NCBI RefSeq assembly: GCF_027580225.2
Contig: NC_073348.2
Coordinates: forward strand, 23,504,001-23,568,000
DNA: 64,000 nt
Direction: 5' to 3'
DNA from: Misgurnus anguillicaudatus
Taxonomy: Eukaryota; Chordata; Actinopteri; Cypriniformes; Cobitidae
The position numbers and the translations under genes were made by a program. The notes under the pieces were generated by a model. It did no database searches and was not told the DNA's origin. It saw nothing but the letters and a program-made list of their open reading frames with translations. This document shows positions 50,042 to 61,260 of the stretch, piece after piece (position 1 is the first letter of the stretch; every line of letters starts with the position of its first letter).

Positions 50042-50659
50042 TAGGACTTTAACGCGTTAATTAAGATTAATTAATTACACAAAAAATAACGTGTTAAACA
50101 TTTTTAACGCATTTTAATCACACGTATTTTTGCACCGCGGAACATTTCTCATTGGATGAGTTTCGGCGGTCCGAATATACTGCAGCACCAACTAGCGTTC
50201 ATCATGACTTCAGACAACAACAAACCACAGTGAACATGAATGAAGAAGCTGATGAGATCGCTTTGGTTGGCCCCGTGGATGGGAAATTTTTTAATAAAAA
50301 ACGAACGGATGGAATCGTCGATAATAGCATGGTTATGTGTAAGCTATGCAACAAGGAATTCGCATATCACCGCAGCACATCGAGCCTCAAGTATCATCTC
50401 AATGCAAAACATATAGCAGCTAGCGTGGACGTTAGCCCGACTCCGAGTACAACGACTTGGTTGAACAAAAATAAACAATATTTTGTTGCTTAAGCTTATG
50501 TATTCAGTCATTATTCATGGTATACTAAAAATCCATGTGAAAAAATAACTTCTCAATATTCTCAGGTCAAATATTTATATGTGATTAAAATGTGATTAAT
50601 TTCGATTAATTAATTACAAAGCCTCTAATTAATTAGATAAATATCGAGTCCCGGCCCTA
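50042..50659 (+). mobile_element. hAT-derived element with a BED finger frame, 618 bp
   Basis: Ends TAGGACTTTAACGCG and GAGTCCCGGCCCTA (left end lacks a few bases) are flanked by ATTAGTAT (50034-50041) and ATTAATAT (50660-50667), an 8-bp duplication with one mismatch. Subterminal TTAATTAATTAC blocks are inverted. The family is common in cyprinids. Confidence 0.82.
50152..50493 (+). pseudogene. Solo BED zinc-finger frame, N-terminal remnant of a hAT transposase
   Basis: An intact frame of 113 codons. The natural start is probably Met29 (NMNEEADE). A BED-type zinc finger is visible: CKLC (Cys63, Cys66), then SLKYHLNAKH (His82, His87), the pattern Cx2C..Hx4H. BED fingers bind DNA at the N terminus of hAT transposases. 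After about 20 low-complexity residues the frame stops, with no RNase-H-like catalytic core or hAT dimerisation domain, so it cannot transpose. It is read as a transposon fragment, not a host gene. Confidence 0.75.
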
Positions 50660-51184
50660 ATTAATATATTATATTAGAGCAACCAAACGCAACAACCAGA
50701 CATTTTGATGCTGGGAAACCGTTTGTATAAACTTTTTTGATTTGCTACCGCGTTAGAACCAATAGGGAATAACACCATTTCTGTTGCCTAAATGCGCTCG
50801 CAGGCTATTTGATCACGTGAGCTGTAAAAGGGTCTATATGATGATTATGAGATGAGAACCTTTATTAAGTAATGATTTAAAAAACACTCGCGGGGCTGTC
50901 CGAGTGCTGAATCATCCCCACACGCAACTGGCTTTTAAAGGGGATGATAGCTGAGATTCTCATTGGTTTATTGCACGTTACTCCCAAAACCTACCCATTA
51001 CTCATTACAAGAATAGGAACAACCCTTTTTGACACAAACCATTTTTCACGCCGTTAAATTAGCAAAAGTAAATTCCGACACTCCCGTTTAGACTGTGCGC
51101 TATGCGCTTTAGACAATGCAGATTGTATTATACTAAATACACAAAATAATGTTGTTTTTAAAAAATGAAACAGGTGCTCTTTAA

Positions 51185-52150
51185 ACAGATGAAACTGTTT
51201 GGCTATTAAAATAAAACTATAAACATTATGTGTACCTTCAAAAAAGGTGCAGAGAACAGATACAAGATAAAACTGAACATGCTACAGTTCTAACAACTTC
51301 TAATGCTCCATACACAACAAAACCAAAGCATTGCATTCCTCGTTATAGATTACTTGCGGGATTTAACTTGCCGTCAAGCAAATTTTCAGCTTGAATTGAA
51401 TATGTTTGCAGTGATCGCACAGTGATCGCGTCATTCGCATTGCCCCATGCAAATTCATGTCTCTTCGCGTCTTTGCACTGACTTTGTATAGTCTACTCAC
51501 ACCAATAGACAAATTCTTCTATATTCAGGATTGCTTCTGTTGTGTACGCAGCATAAGAAGCATTTGGCTTTATAATTTACCTCAACACTGCAATCCAAGA
51601 TATCACATATGGCTCATGTCAACTATAAAGCAATTATCACAATGTAAACAGGAAAAATTTGGCATGTCATAACACGTCATAAAAAAGCGGTTGGTGTTTA
51701 AATTAGTCAGATCACTTATTTAAAATCTCACTCTCACTCAATGACGTGTTTAATGTGTGTGTACAGGCTTCCAGCGATGTTTCACCTCTATCCCCGCCAT
51801 GCTGTTTACTCCTCTAGCAGATGCTTGTTTTCTACCTCCTAGGCTATCTGCCATCGGCTTGTTTGGTGGGATTACATCTGTGTGGATCTGTCTTCTCATC
51901 ATACCGGCAGTAATAGAGCTCTGCTTTAATATCTATCACACATACAAACTACAATTTTCACATATTGTAAAAATCATGGGTAATTTTAATACAAAATAAA
52001 GCAAAATAATAAAAAGCAGTTAATTGGTTGTACCTTCAAGATTTTGAAAAATGTTTAATATGACATCAAATGTATTTTTACTGTAAAATTACTGTAAATA
52101 TGATGTTATGGAAAGTAAAAGTAATTATTTAATTTATAGTTATTATATAT
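51185..52150. other. No gene seen; repeat relative at about 51355-51490
   Basis: AT-rich. The segment GATCGCGTCATTCGCATTGC..TCTTCGCGTCTTTGCACTGAC is the inverse of the repeat inside 45449-46041. The remainder shows nothing. Confidence 0.4.
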
Positions 52151-53462
52151 GACCCTGGACAATAAAACCAGTCATGTCACAAAGGAATATTTGTAGCAAT
52201 AGCAAACAATACATTGTATAGGTCAAAATTATAATTTTTTCCTTCTTATAGGGAAGATCAGGGATGAAAACGTAATTTTTAAAAGCTAATGTTTTAGACA
52301 GAGATATATTTTTGCTGTGGTCAATAACTCACAAGTCTGGTCTATCAATACCAATACCATATCAATACAAATGTATAATTTATACTTTGAACATAAGTAG
52401 CGAATTGTTACTTTTGACCCCGACAGCTAGGACAAAAGTAACACATAGTGGGTCAAAAGTAACACAGCAGAAAAAGATAGATTTTTGTGTTAAACTAGTT
52501 TTTAGTAAGTTCTCCCCTATCCAAAAATATCGATTTTGTTTTCTGATATCCAAAAATCATTAGGACATTATGTAAAGATCATGTTTAAAAGATATATTTT
52601 GTAAATTTTTCTACGGTAAATATATAAATGTTTTATTTTTGTGAGTGGATGCAGTTGCTAAGGACTTCATTTGGACAACTTTAAAGGAACACGCCCACAT
52701 TTTGGGAATGTAGCTTATTCATCGTATCCCTCAGAGTTAGATAAGTCCATACATACCTTTCTCATCTCCGTGCGTGCTGTAACTCGGTCTGACGCAGCCC
52801 CCGCTAGCTTAGCTTAGCACAAAGACTGTAAGTGAATGGCTCCAGCTAGCAAACTGCTCCCAATAAGTGACAAAATAACAACATTTTCCTATTTATTTGT
52901 TGTGATTTGTATAGTCACACCGTGTACAAATAACAAGGTCATATGAGACACAGCAATCTTTTAACAGTATACATACTGGGAACTATATTCTCAGAAGGCG
53001 AAGCACTGCTACTGGGCGGAGTGATTTGCACAACTTTGACCGAACTCTCTGTTCCTCACCAGGGGGCTTCTTGGGTGCTGCGAGCAAATTACTCTGCCCA
53101 AGTAGCAATAGGAAAATGTTTGCGTTATTTTGTCACTTATTGGGAGCAGTTTGCTAGCTGGAGCCATTCACTTCCAGTCTTTGTGCTAAGCTAAGCTAGC
53201 GGGGGCTGCATCAGACCACGTTACAGCACGCACGAAGCTGAGAAAGGTATGTATAGACTCTAACTCTGGGGGATACGATGAATAAGCTAAATTCCCAAAA
53301 TGTGGGCGTGTTCCTTTAAAGGTAATAAAAAAATTCACATTCAAATTCATAATTGTACCTCAACCAAATTTCCATACATCAATGAAAAGTTTTATTTATA
53401 GTTGATTTATAAATCTCAATTTTAAAAAATTGACCCTTATGATTGGTATTGTGATCCATGTA
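52151..53462. mobile_element. Second GACCCTGG..foldback, interrupted by a TTAA element
   Basis: Left TATGACCCTGGACAATAAAA and right TTGACCCTTATGATTGG..GTGATCCATG match the family at 20821-22916. The shared block ACATTGTATAGGTCAAAATT is present. The right arm is split at GGACAAC/TTTAAAGG by the element 52681-53319. Confidence 0.8.
52681..53319. mobile_element. TTAA foldback with AGGAACACGCCCAC ends, 639 bp
   Basis: TTAAAGGAACACGCCCACAT and ATGTGGGCGTGTTCCTTTAA are perfect inverted ends. Arms extend through ATCGTATCCC and GCTAGCTTAGCTTAGCAC with their complements. The host family carries a single TTAA here, so the duplication is confirmed. Confidence 0.9.
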
Positions 53463-55116
53463 CAAACCAAACTGCACTGTAAAAAATCAAATTAACATAT
53501 ATTTTTATGTTACTTTAACTTAACAAATTAAATAAAAAAAAATTGACTTATTTTTATAAGTTATGTCGACTTAAGTCAAAACTTAAAATAGTAAGTTGAA
53601 TTGACTTGCATAACCATGTTGCATTTTTGTAAAGTATATTGGTTTAAATAACGTAGAAAATGTCTATATTTGACCCAACCATGGGTTGAAACAACCCAAC
53701 GTTCTTTTAGAGTGAAAATAATACATTATTCATACAATAAAATCTTGTAAAACTTATTTTTGTAAATAAAAATTGAGTCACCTTAAAAACAATATAGCAG
53801 TATGTGTTCCTATGTGACACAATCTACTATCAGCACAATCGTTTAAAGAAATATGCTGTAAAATATACAGGCTCAAAAATGCCATCTTGTAATTTTTAAA
53901 ACGTTAAATATCCTGCAGCTGCCATTTCTGCCTCAAATTGAAAAGATTTTTGTTTTTTACAGCGCACGCACCACATGCTAAGCAGACAGCCAACATGAAA
54001 ACAACATATTAAGCTTCTTAATGATACGGTGGTGCAATGAAAAGGTTTGTCATGAAAGAGATATACACGGAGAAAAATGTGTTTGAATCAATATCACAGA
54101 TTTGAACGGATTAGCGCGAACAGTGTCTAGGTCTGGTATCATTAGTTGCTTTAAGCTGCTTTTGTTCAGTTAGGATTATTTCTGCCTCTTTGAATGCTAT
54201 TAATTTGTGACGGCTGTATAGTGGCTCAATGTCTGTAATCGGTTGATAAACAATCGACTGTTTGCACAAAGCTGCTATGTTGTACATTGTTATCCCGTTG
54301 TCTTTCTCAAATATGTCACACCTTGTTTACAGTACATCGAGTTTGTGTATGTGCGAGTGAGAGGGAGTGTGTGGGTCTGTGACTAACATCCGCTCATATG
54401 TCTTTAACAGTGTCGTTTGCCAGCTTATCACACACACACTCTCCGAAATGTTTGAAAGTCAGTCTGGACGAGCTTTGAAGATATCTTCACATAGCACTGC
54501 CAGAACATTCTGATAAAACATGCATCCATCGGCCTCAGCTTCCCGACAGCGTTTGTAGCCTATATCACAGACTTTAAAATGCTATGTAAATATGATATGT
54601 TTGTATATCTGCTTGCATGAGCAAAAGTGATGTCCAACTTTAAACAATTGACATCTTTGCCCAATTTATTTTTAAAGATGCATTAAAAATTTAGTACAGG
54701 TATGCGTGTTGCACTAGTGTTTTAAAAATGCCAGTGTTTGTAAAAAAAAGTGTAATGCCTTCCAGAAAATGATCTTCTTTAAATATATAAACATACAATA
54801 TATTAAATGAAAGAACAGACCAAATATCTTTCTTCAAAAGTACAAAATTTTAAGGACAAAGCTGAGATAATTGCATTTTTGTAAACTTTGGATAGAGATC
54901 AGATTCAGAGTGATGATCAAAACATACACAAAGCTCTTACTGTTTACCCTAAAGGGTTGCTTTGGAGTTTTAGTTGCGGTTGCCGGAAAAACTCTTCATT
55001 GGCAGGGAAGCGTTTTCTCTTAATTGATGAGTTAACTCGTCATTGGTGGGGAAAGAGTTTAAATGTGTCTTCTAAACCTAGATTGACTGGACATGGATTG
55101 TGGAACAAAAGATTAT
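53463..55116. other. No gene; one ACTGTAAAAAA-type repeat, then single-copy-looking DNA
   Basis: About 53473-53710 is made of CACTGTAAAAAATC and ACCCAACCATGGGTT type repeats. About 53900-54560 looks single-copy. Near 54960-55085 two related ACTC(T/G)TCATTGG(C/T)(A/G)GGGAA motifs lie about 65 bp apart. Confidence 0.4.
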
Positions 55117-56315
55117 GGGCCCTATTTTAACAATCTAAGCGCATTGTATAAAGTGCACGGCCTAAATGGGCGTATCCGATGCCATTTTTGCTAATTTAAC
55201 GACAGGAAACAGGTTTGTGCATCGAGCGCACAGTCGAAAAGGGTTGTTCCTATTCTCCTAATGAGTGAGGGGTGTGTTTTGGGGCGTAACGTGCAATAAA
55301 CCAATAAGAGTCTTATCTCTCATCCATTTAAAAGCTAGTTGCACTGGCGCTATGTCTAATCCCTATTTAGATGACGGACTTTGTAAACTGAAAAAATAAG
55401 TGGAGGAAGAAGAACAACAGTTTAAGTATAAGCTTAAAAAAGTGTTGTTTTCATTTGTATTAAAATTTAACCTTTAAAAGCCTTTTTCTTTCAGCCATAG
55501 GAGTACAAATAGCAGGCTTTTAATTGCTGTAAATGTATTGATATCCTACATAATCATTGTAATCTCATAAATTTGCAAATATGCAAGAAAAGGTTTGTAC
55601 TCTAAAAATACAAACAAGAGATAAAGAATTTACAAACGGGCGGAGAGCCGAAGCGTTTCAGCACTCAGACAGCGCCATGGGATTTATAAAAGCATTACTT
55701 AAAATGTTTCTCATCTCACCATATCCACAGGTACAGAGTCATCATATACAATAAATCCGTAGGGTAGCATTTTAAAAACATTTGAAAATAGATGCATTTG
55801 TTTAAAGCAAAGCATTTATTTACTTACCAGGCTACAGGTGAAGCAGCTCTTTACGCCTTCTAATGTCTCATAATCGGTCCTCATTTATGTCCAAGAGACT
55901 CAATAATAATTTTTACATTTAAATTTTTCATATTTAAAAGCTTTTTGTGCTGCTACGCATCCATGTATGTAATAAGCAAACCCGCGTTGTTGTCCCATTT
56001 ATAGGCGCATATTACAAACGCGCTCTTTAAATAACAAAAACATATTGCGCCATTGACTTTAGACTTTAGACTAGGTTTTTGTTGGTCAATGGCGTAGTCT
56101 ATTTTAGTTGCCTCAAAAAAAAGCAACGCGCCAACAATGCACCTGAACACACCTCATTTTCAGACCAGTACACCCATGGGCACAAAATTGGAAGGCATTT
56201 GCTATTTAAACAACGTGGCGCTAAACGCGAAAATCATCATTGCGGCGGGTTGAAACTAGCAAAAGACACTTGTGTCGCACATTGCGCTGCATTGCGCAGG
56301 GTGTATAATAGAGCC
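55117..56315. mobile_element. Harbinger-like GCGCAA repeat, copy 2 (inverse of 49.25-51.12 kb)
   Basis: Ends GGGCCCTATTTTAAC and GTATAATAGAGCCC are inverted and flanked by TAT on both sides, a 3-bp duplication. Sequence from about 55700 to 56290 is the reverse complement of the first copy. It carries no transposase frame. Confidence 0.75.
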
Positions 56316-56800
56316 CTATGTGTGTCACTGATTAATTCAAACAACTATCCAGAAATGTGAAGACACCAGTAATAGTCCCACCCAAAAGTCTCAAATATCA
56401 TTTTAATCGAGCGAGCGTGTATTGTCCAGCTGCGAGAGCGTAGAGAGGGTCAAGCAAGCGCTCATCCCAGCCTTTGCTCCAGGGACTGCTTTCCTTATCA
56501 GATCTATTTCAGAACCAGAATAAAAATATATGGCTGCTGGCGCTAGCCAGATATTATTGCTGACAGGCCACCTGTTGCCGACCCCTGGCCTAGGACATTG
56601 ACTACAAAATATTACCAGAAAAAAATAAGATAAAATTGTAGTCAATTACCCATGAGCTTTTGTTTCTCTATGCATTTTTTATATTTGATTTTTAATGAAA
56701 TCCAGATACCCTACTATGCTGGTATAATTTTTTCCAAAATTATTTTGTGTAGTATATACCTTAAAAGTTTACTGTTTTGTAAATGTTTAATTTTTAATCA

Positions 56801-56867
<67 letters not shown>

Positions 56868-58420
56868 GGCCACAGCTGTATATACATATTTTGTCTATTG
56901 GTTTTTGTATTACTGATCATAATAGCATTTGGTGAACAAATAGACCCCTATAGTGGTGAAATTGAAGACTCTCTCATAATTTACTCACCCTCAATGCTCA
57001 ATTCAAATATGACGGCATATCAGTTCGGGTCTCGCTTGTCTCACGACTAGTCATATGCATTTTTTTTGTCACGAGACACACAAGAAGCTATCGACTTGCC
57101 GCATAATTTAATTAACTTTGCTGATCTGTATGTTCACATTCACACGATGTATCGTTAAACAAGCTTAAAATAATCATAATTTTTGTCACAAATGTATCAA
57201 TTTGCGGCCTGAGGTCGGGATTATGCGTATTTGAAGCAAAAGTATTTGATGAACGTATAATACCTGCAGAGAGCATTCTAATTTTTGACGGAGGTGGCGT
57301 TTAGCGGCTTTGCATCTGAGTTCCTTATATATTAAACCACTGAAGTCATCTGTATCACTCAAATGGTATTAATATTTTGAGTACCATATAAGATGATGAC
57401 TTTTTGATATAAAATGATTTGATTGTTTTCAACTGAAAAAAAAGAGACATGAGTAAGTGTTTTGAGTTAACTATAAGAGATTTTTAATTTTAAGTTTAAC
57501 TATTCCTTTAGATAAAAATATATCCTACGACAGAAAAGTGTCAGTCTTGTTTGAATGCAAAATATGGTTAAATTCACCCACAGTTCAGTTGTAAACCAGA
57601 ATAGCAACTGCGATTTATAACACATTTAAAGAGCGAGTATGTCCTGCGACCCATATGATGCGCTCTATACACTCAGTTTACAACATAGCATTGGAGCAGC
57701 TGTTAATTAACATTTGATGGATGAACTTGCGCCTCGATTGGTCTTATTAAATAACGTTGCGTCAACCGTAATTGACTCTCCGGTGTTATTGAAGTCGTCA
57801 TCTTTGATATTTACTTTACACTCACTCTCACCATAGGCGTTATTCACGACTATCAAAGTAATAGAATGGAAGATTGCAGTTATTCATTCATATAAAGACA
57901 GTATTTTAGCTGTCCCTTTAAACTGTTATTCCGGACCCCATACATAAATGCTATTTTAATTGGTGTGGTCCTGCTTCCAATATTATAGCCCACCTTCCCT
58001 TCAGTCCTCTAGCTACAATCTTGATATAACAGAATGTGTGCTTATCCTTCACATTTTCATTTCCCAAAAAAGAAAAAAGAAAGAAATACGATGTCTAGCC
58101 CGGCCAAGGTCTATAGACTCTGTTTGTAGAGTAAATGCAGTAATCCACAGTGCTTGAGAAAGAGAGACAGAAAGTATAAACATGAAGTCTACTGCTTTGA
58201 TGTAATGTTCTCGGTGTTTACATGATCTGTTCCTCTTTGATGTTCCATCAGAAAGTGTCTGGGAGCACAGTGTCAGGGTATTATCTGTCTCCGAAGCCAT
58301 TACCTTCACCTCGCCACAAGCAGAGAAAGGGAATCCTTTTTAAGATGTAGACAAAATTTAAACCGCACCTTGAATCCGGTTTAAAATTGATTCAGGCGAG
58401 TATGAGCTTTAGCTTAGAGG
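56316..58420. other. No gene; AT microsatellite and a decayed foldback
   Basis: The (AT)n run at 56803-56865 is listed separately. About 56955-57515 has TTTACTCACCCTCA near the left and TAACTATTCCTTTAG at the right, the subterminal motifs of the common ATAGTTCACCC foldbacks, strongly decayed. About 57850-58350 looks single-copy. Confidence 0.4.
56803..56865. repeat. (AT)31 microsatellite
   Basis: An uninterrupted AT run of about 63 bp. The 132-codon frame across it is an artefact of the repeat (IYIYIY). Confidence 0.95.
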
Positions 58421-58424
58421 CGAG

Positions 58425-58510
58425 TGCACATGATTAAACACAATGGGACATGGTACTCGCGTGGGTGACTTGAGTTTGAATCTGGCTCGCAATTTTTACA
58501 TTTAAAAAAA
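58425..58510 (+). mobile_element. Possible tRNA-derived SINE fragment
   Basis: GTACTCGCGTGGGTGACTTG followed by AGTTTGAATCTGGCTCGC resembles the B-box part of a cyprinid SINE head. It is short and diverged. Confidence 0.45.
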
Positions 58511-58569
58511 TCCTTTTTTTAAATGATACCCTTGTCTGCTACTTTTAAACATCTGATAATGTAGGCTAC

Positions 58570-59099
58570 TTAAAGGGCACATATTTTGCAAAATACACTT
58601 TTAGATTTGGACATAAATGTGTGTTGGCCGTGTGTGCACACAACAACTCTACAATAAAAAAATCTTTTTTTAATCTTTATTAAACCAAAGCAGTCTTATT
58701 AGACATGCTGTTTTGATTCTCGTTAATGTGACATCACATAAACCAAGCCCTGTCCACACCCACTAACTGAGTGGTTAAGCTTTTCTAAATGTGTTTGTTA
58801 GCACGTTGAAGCACTAAAGCACCAAAAGATATTATTGTCTCAGACTGTATTCACAGAAATCAGATCTATTTTTAACCAAATGTGTCACTGTCTGCTGGTA
58901 AGAGGGTGAGGGCTGTAGCTCATTTGCATTTCAAGGTACACACATGAAAATAGCGCTTTTTTCTCCCACTCAAATAGAGGCATTTTTCACATGCTATAGC
59001 ATAAATGATCTGTGGGGTATTTTGAGCTGAAACTTCACAGACATATATAGGCACACCTGAGACTTATCTTGTAAAATTAGCATAATGTGTGCCCTTTAA
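58570..59099. mobile_element. TTAA element with AGGGCACATATTTTG ends, 530 bp
   Basis: TTAAAGGGCACATATT and AATGTGTGCCCTTTAA are the inverted ends. The body (CCAAGCCCTGTCCACACCC, GAGCTGAAACTTCACAGACA) is of a type common in cyprinids. Confidence 0.82.
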
Positions 59100-59298
59100 T
59101 AAAAAGACTTAGATTTTAAAATATTGTGAGTTGTATGACATATGAAATGTGACCCTGTCTTTGAAATCCATAATAAAGTGTCATAATCTATATGTTCGAT
59201 TTCAGTGATTGATTTCACATTGATTACATTTTTAGCATGACCTTATATTAAATATACTGTATCAAGGTTATATTTTCACTGAATGTTCTTTACATTAT

Positions 59299-59467
59299 GT
59301 ACACTGAAAAAAGAAAGGCTGGATTTACTTAAAAAATATAGTGCATCATTTTTGCATCCATTTTATGCTATTGTTATAATTTCCAATAAAACTTACTTAA
59401 AAAAGTGGATGCAAAAATAATGCACTTTTATATTTAAGTAAATCCAGTGTATTCTTTTTTACAGTGT
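59299..59467. mobile_element. Small foldback with ACACTG/CAGTGT ends, about 170 bp
   Basis: ACACTGAAAAAAGAAAGG and TTCTTTTTTACAGTGT pair, followed by CTGGATTTACTTAA with TTAAGTAAATCCAG and GTGCAT with ATGCAC. A near-perfect hairpin. Confidence 0.82.
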
Positions 59468-59894
59468 AGTAAATCCCAAAAAAAGACTTTAACTGGGTTT
59501 TCACAGGCAGGGGCACACATATTTACAATTCAGCACTTTTTCTAGGTCTCTATTCAAATAAGCAAGTTTTTAATATTAACCATATTAAGTATTTTGAAAA
59601 AAAGTCAGCTTTCTTGCTTTTTCTTGCTTTTAAGCACACAAATGCTCATTGAATGCTTATTCCCAAATTATGCTTAGTTAACATCTTCAGGTTTTGCAAG
59701 TCTTGTGAATCTTGCGAAGTGCAGGCTAGCTTAAATGCATGCTGCCATTAAAACAAATACTAAAAAAATTACAATTCAACTTTACACATATTGTTAGGCC
59801 TATAACACAATATAATTTGCAATAAAAACTGCAAAACAGTCTTTGACATTGGAACCCAACTGTTGCACAGTCACCCACTTTATCATTTTGCTTT

Positions 59895-61260
59895 TTAATG
59901 GGATAGTTCACAAAAAAATGAAAATAATGTCTTTAATGACTCACCCTCATGTCGTTCCAAACTCGTAAAACCTCCGTTCATCTTCGGGACACAGTTTAAG
60001 ATGTTTTATATTTAGTATGAGAGCTTCATTGAAAATCTAATAACAGTATACTGTCCATGTCCAGCAGAGCCTATCCTGGCCTTCTGTGGGCCCTAAGCAA
60101 CTTTGTGAAGGGGGGGCCTGTCATCGCGTTTATAAAAAAAATTCACAGTCTTTACTTAAATGTAGCTATGAACAAAATGTTAACTAAACTAACAAAACAC
60201 ACTGGACTAAAACTGAATCTAGGGATTTGGACTGCAGTGTTTGTTATAAATGTTATAAGTCAAGACTAAATAGGAATTTTGTGTTCTTAATCTTTTTACT
60301 TCACCTTCATGACGCTTGTCTTCCCTGCTCCGGCCGGATAGCTTTAATATCCGAATGAAGACGCTAGTTGATAAGCGCATCAAACGCATGCGGAGCTGCA
60401 TAGATGGACTGACAACTGTAATTAAAGTAATGTGAGAGACTTGTTATAATTTCAAATGGATCCCACGGCACAATGGTGTCACTCACCAGCTGGTCTGTGC
60501 AGCGCTGCATGAAGTTAAGAACAAGGGGGCCCCCTAGTGGTGTGGGGCCCTACGCAGCTCGCGTAGGCTGCGTATAGGGCAGATCAACTCTGATGTCCAG
60601 AAAGGTCATAAAAACATCATCAAAGTAGTCCATGTGACATCAGTGGGTCAGTTAGAATGTGTTGAAGCATCGAAAATACATTTTGGTCGAAAAAGAACAA
60701 AAATTACGACTTTATTCAGCATTGTCTTCTCTTCCGTGCCTATTGTAAAGTCACGTGACTATGACGTACGACATGGCTGACGTGTTATCTGGTGCGCCCC
60801 AGCTGTTTTTGTTTTGTTTTTTTGTGGGCCCAGGCTTTGTTTACAGTCTGAGGGAGACGCACGCTCAAAGTTTGAAAAAAAAACTTTGCAACCATGTCCG
60901 AGGATAACACGTCATCCGCGTCACTGCAGTCATGTGACTTTAGTCTTGCACATGCGCTTCACAACAGACACGAAAAAGAAGACAATGCTGAAGTTGTAAT
61001 TTTTGTTATTTTTGGACCAAAATGTATTTTCGATGCATCAACACATTCGAACTGACCCACTAATGTCACATGGACTACTTTGATGATGTTTTTATTACCT
61101 TTCTGGATATGGACAGTATACCTTACATAGATTTTCAATGAAGGGTCAGCAAGCTCTCGGACTAAATATAAAACATCTTAAACTGTGTTCCGAGTTTGGA
61201 ACACATGATGGTGAGTCATTAATGACATTATTTTCATTTTTGGGTGAAATATCCCTTTAA
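59895..61260. mobile_element. TTAA foldback with TGGGATAGTTCAC ends, 1366 bp, with an insertion
   Basis: Ends TTAATGGGATAGTTCAC and GTGAAATATCCCTTTAA. Arms pair over about 400 bp (for example TCGAAAATACATTTTGGTCG near 60668-60687 with its complement near 61017-61036). The left arm is broken at about 60063-60590 by a GGGCCC-rich repeat (TGGGCCCTAAGCAACTTTGT.. ..GGGGCCCTACGCAGCTCG). This is probably the commonest foldback type in cyprinids. Confidence 0.82.

Larger units (their letters stand above)
49808..50834. mobile_element. Foldback with GACCCTTTTAC ends, nested
   Basis: Left GACCCTTTTACTGTTTGTAC and right GAGCTGTAAAAGGGTC are inverted, flanked by TATA on each side. The host copy at 55.7 kb has one TATA there. 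Subterminal GCGTGCGCATTTAGGCAACG pairs with TTGCCTAAATGCGCTCGC. It contains the hAT element at 50042-50659. Confidence 0.78.
49251..51121. mobile_element. Harbinger-like GCGCAA repeat, copy 1, interrupted
   Basis: It matches the inverted complement of 55117-56315 over several hundred bases: GTCTTTTGCTAGTTTGAACCC, GGCTACGCCATTGACCAACT, CTGCTTCACCTGTAGCCTGG and TATGCTACCCTACGGATTTA. The match is interrupted at about 49804-50838 and then resumes. Protein-like similarity between the two copies (ATKIGYAIDQLKPGLKS, VICAYKWDNN) reflects the shared DNA. Confidence 0.75.
48947..51184. mobile_element. TTAA element of the TTAAAGAGCACC family, deeply interrupted
   Basis: Starts TTAAAGAGCACCAATTATCC and ends CAGGTGCTCTTTAA. 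It shares its body with 31583-32577 up to AACCATAAACCAT (about 49250) and resumes with ATTGTATTATACTAAATACA at about 51122. Everything between is later insertion. Confidence 0.82.

Noticed and set aside
56652..57050. 132-codon frame
   Set aside because: Its centre is translated AT microsatellite (IYIYIY), so it is an artefact.
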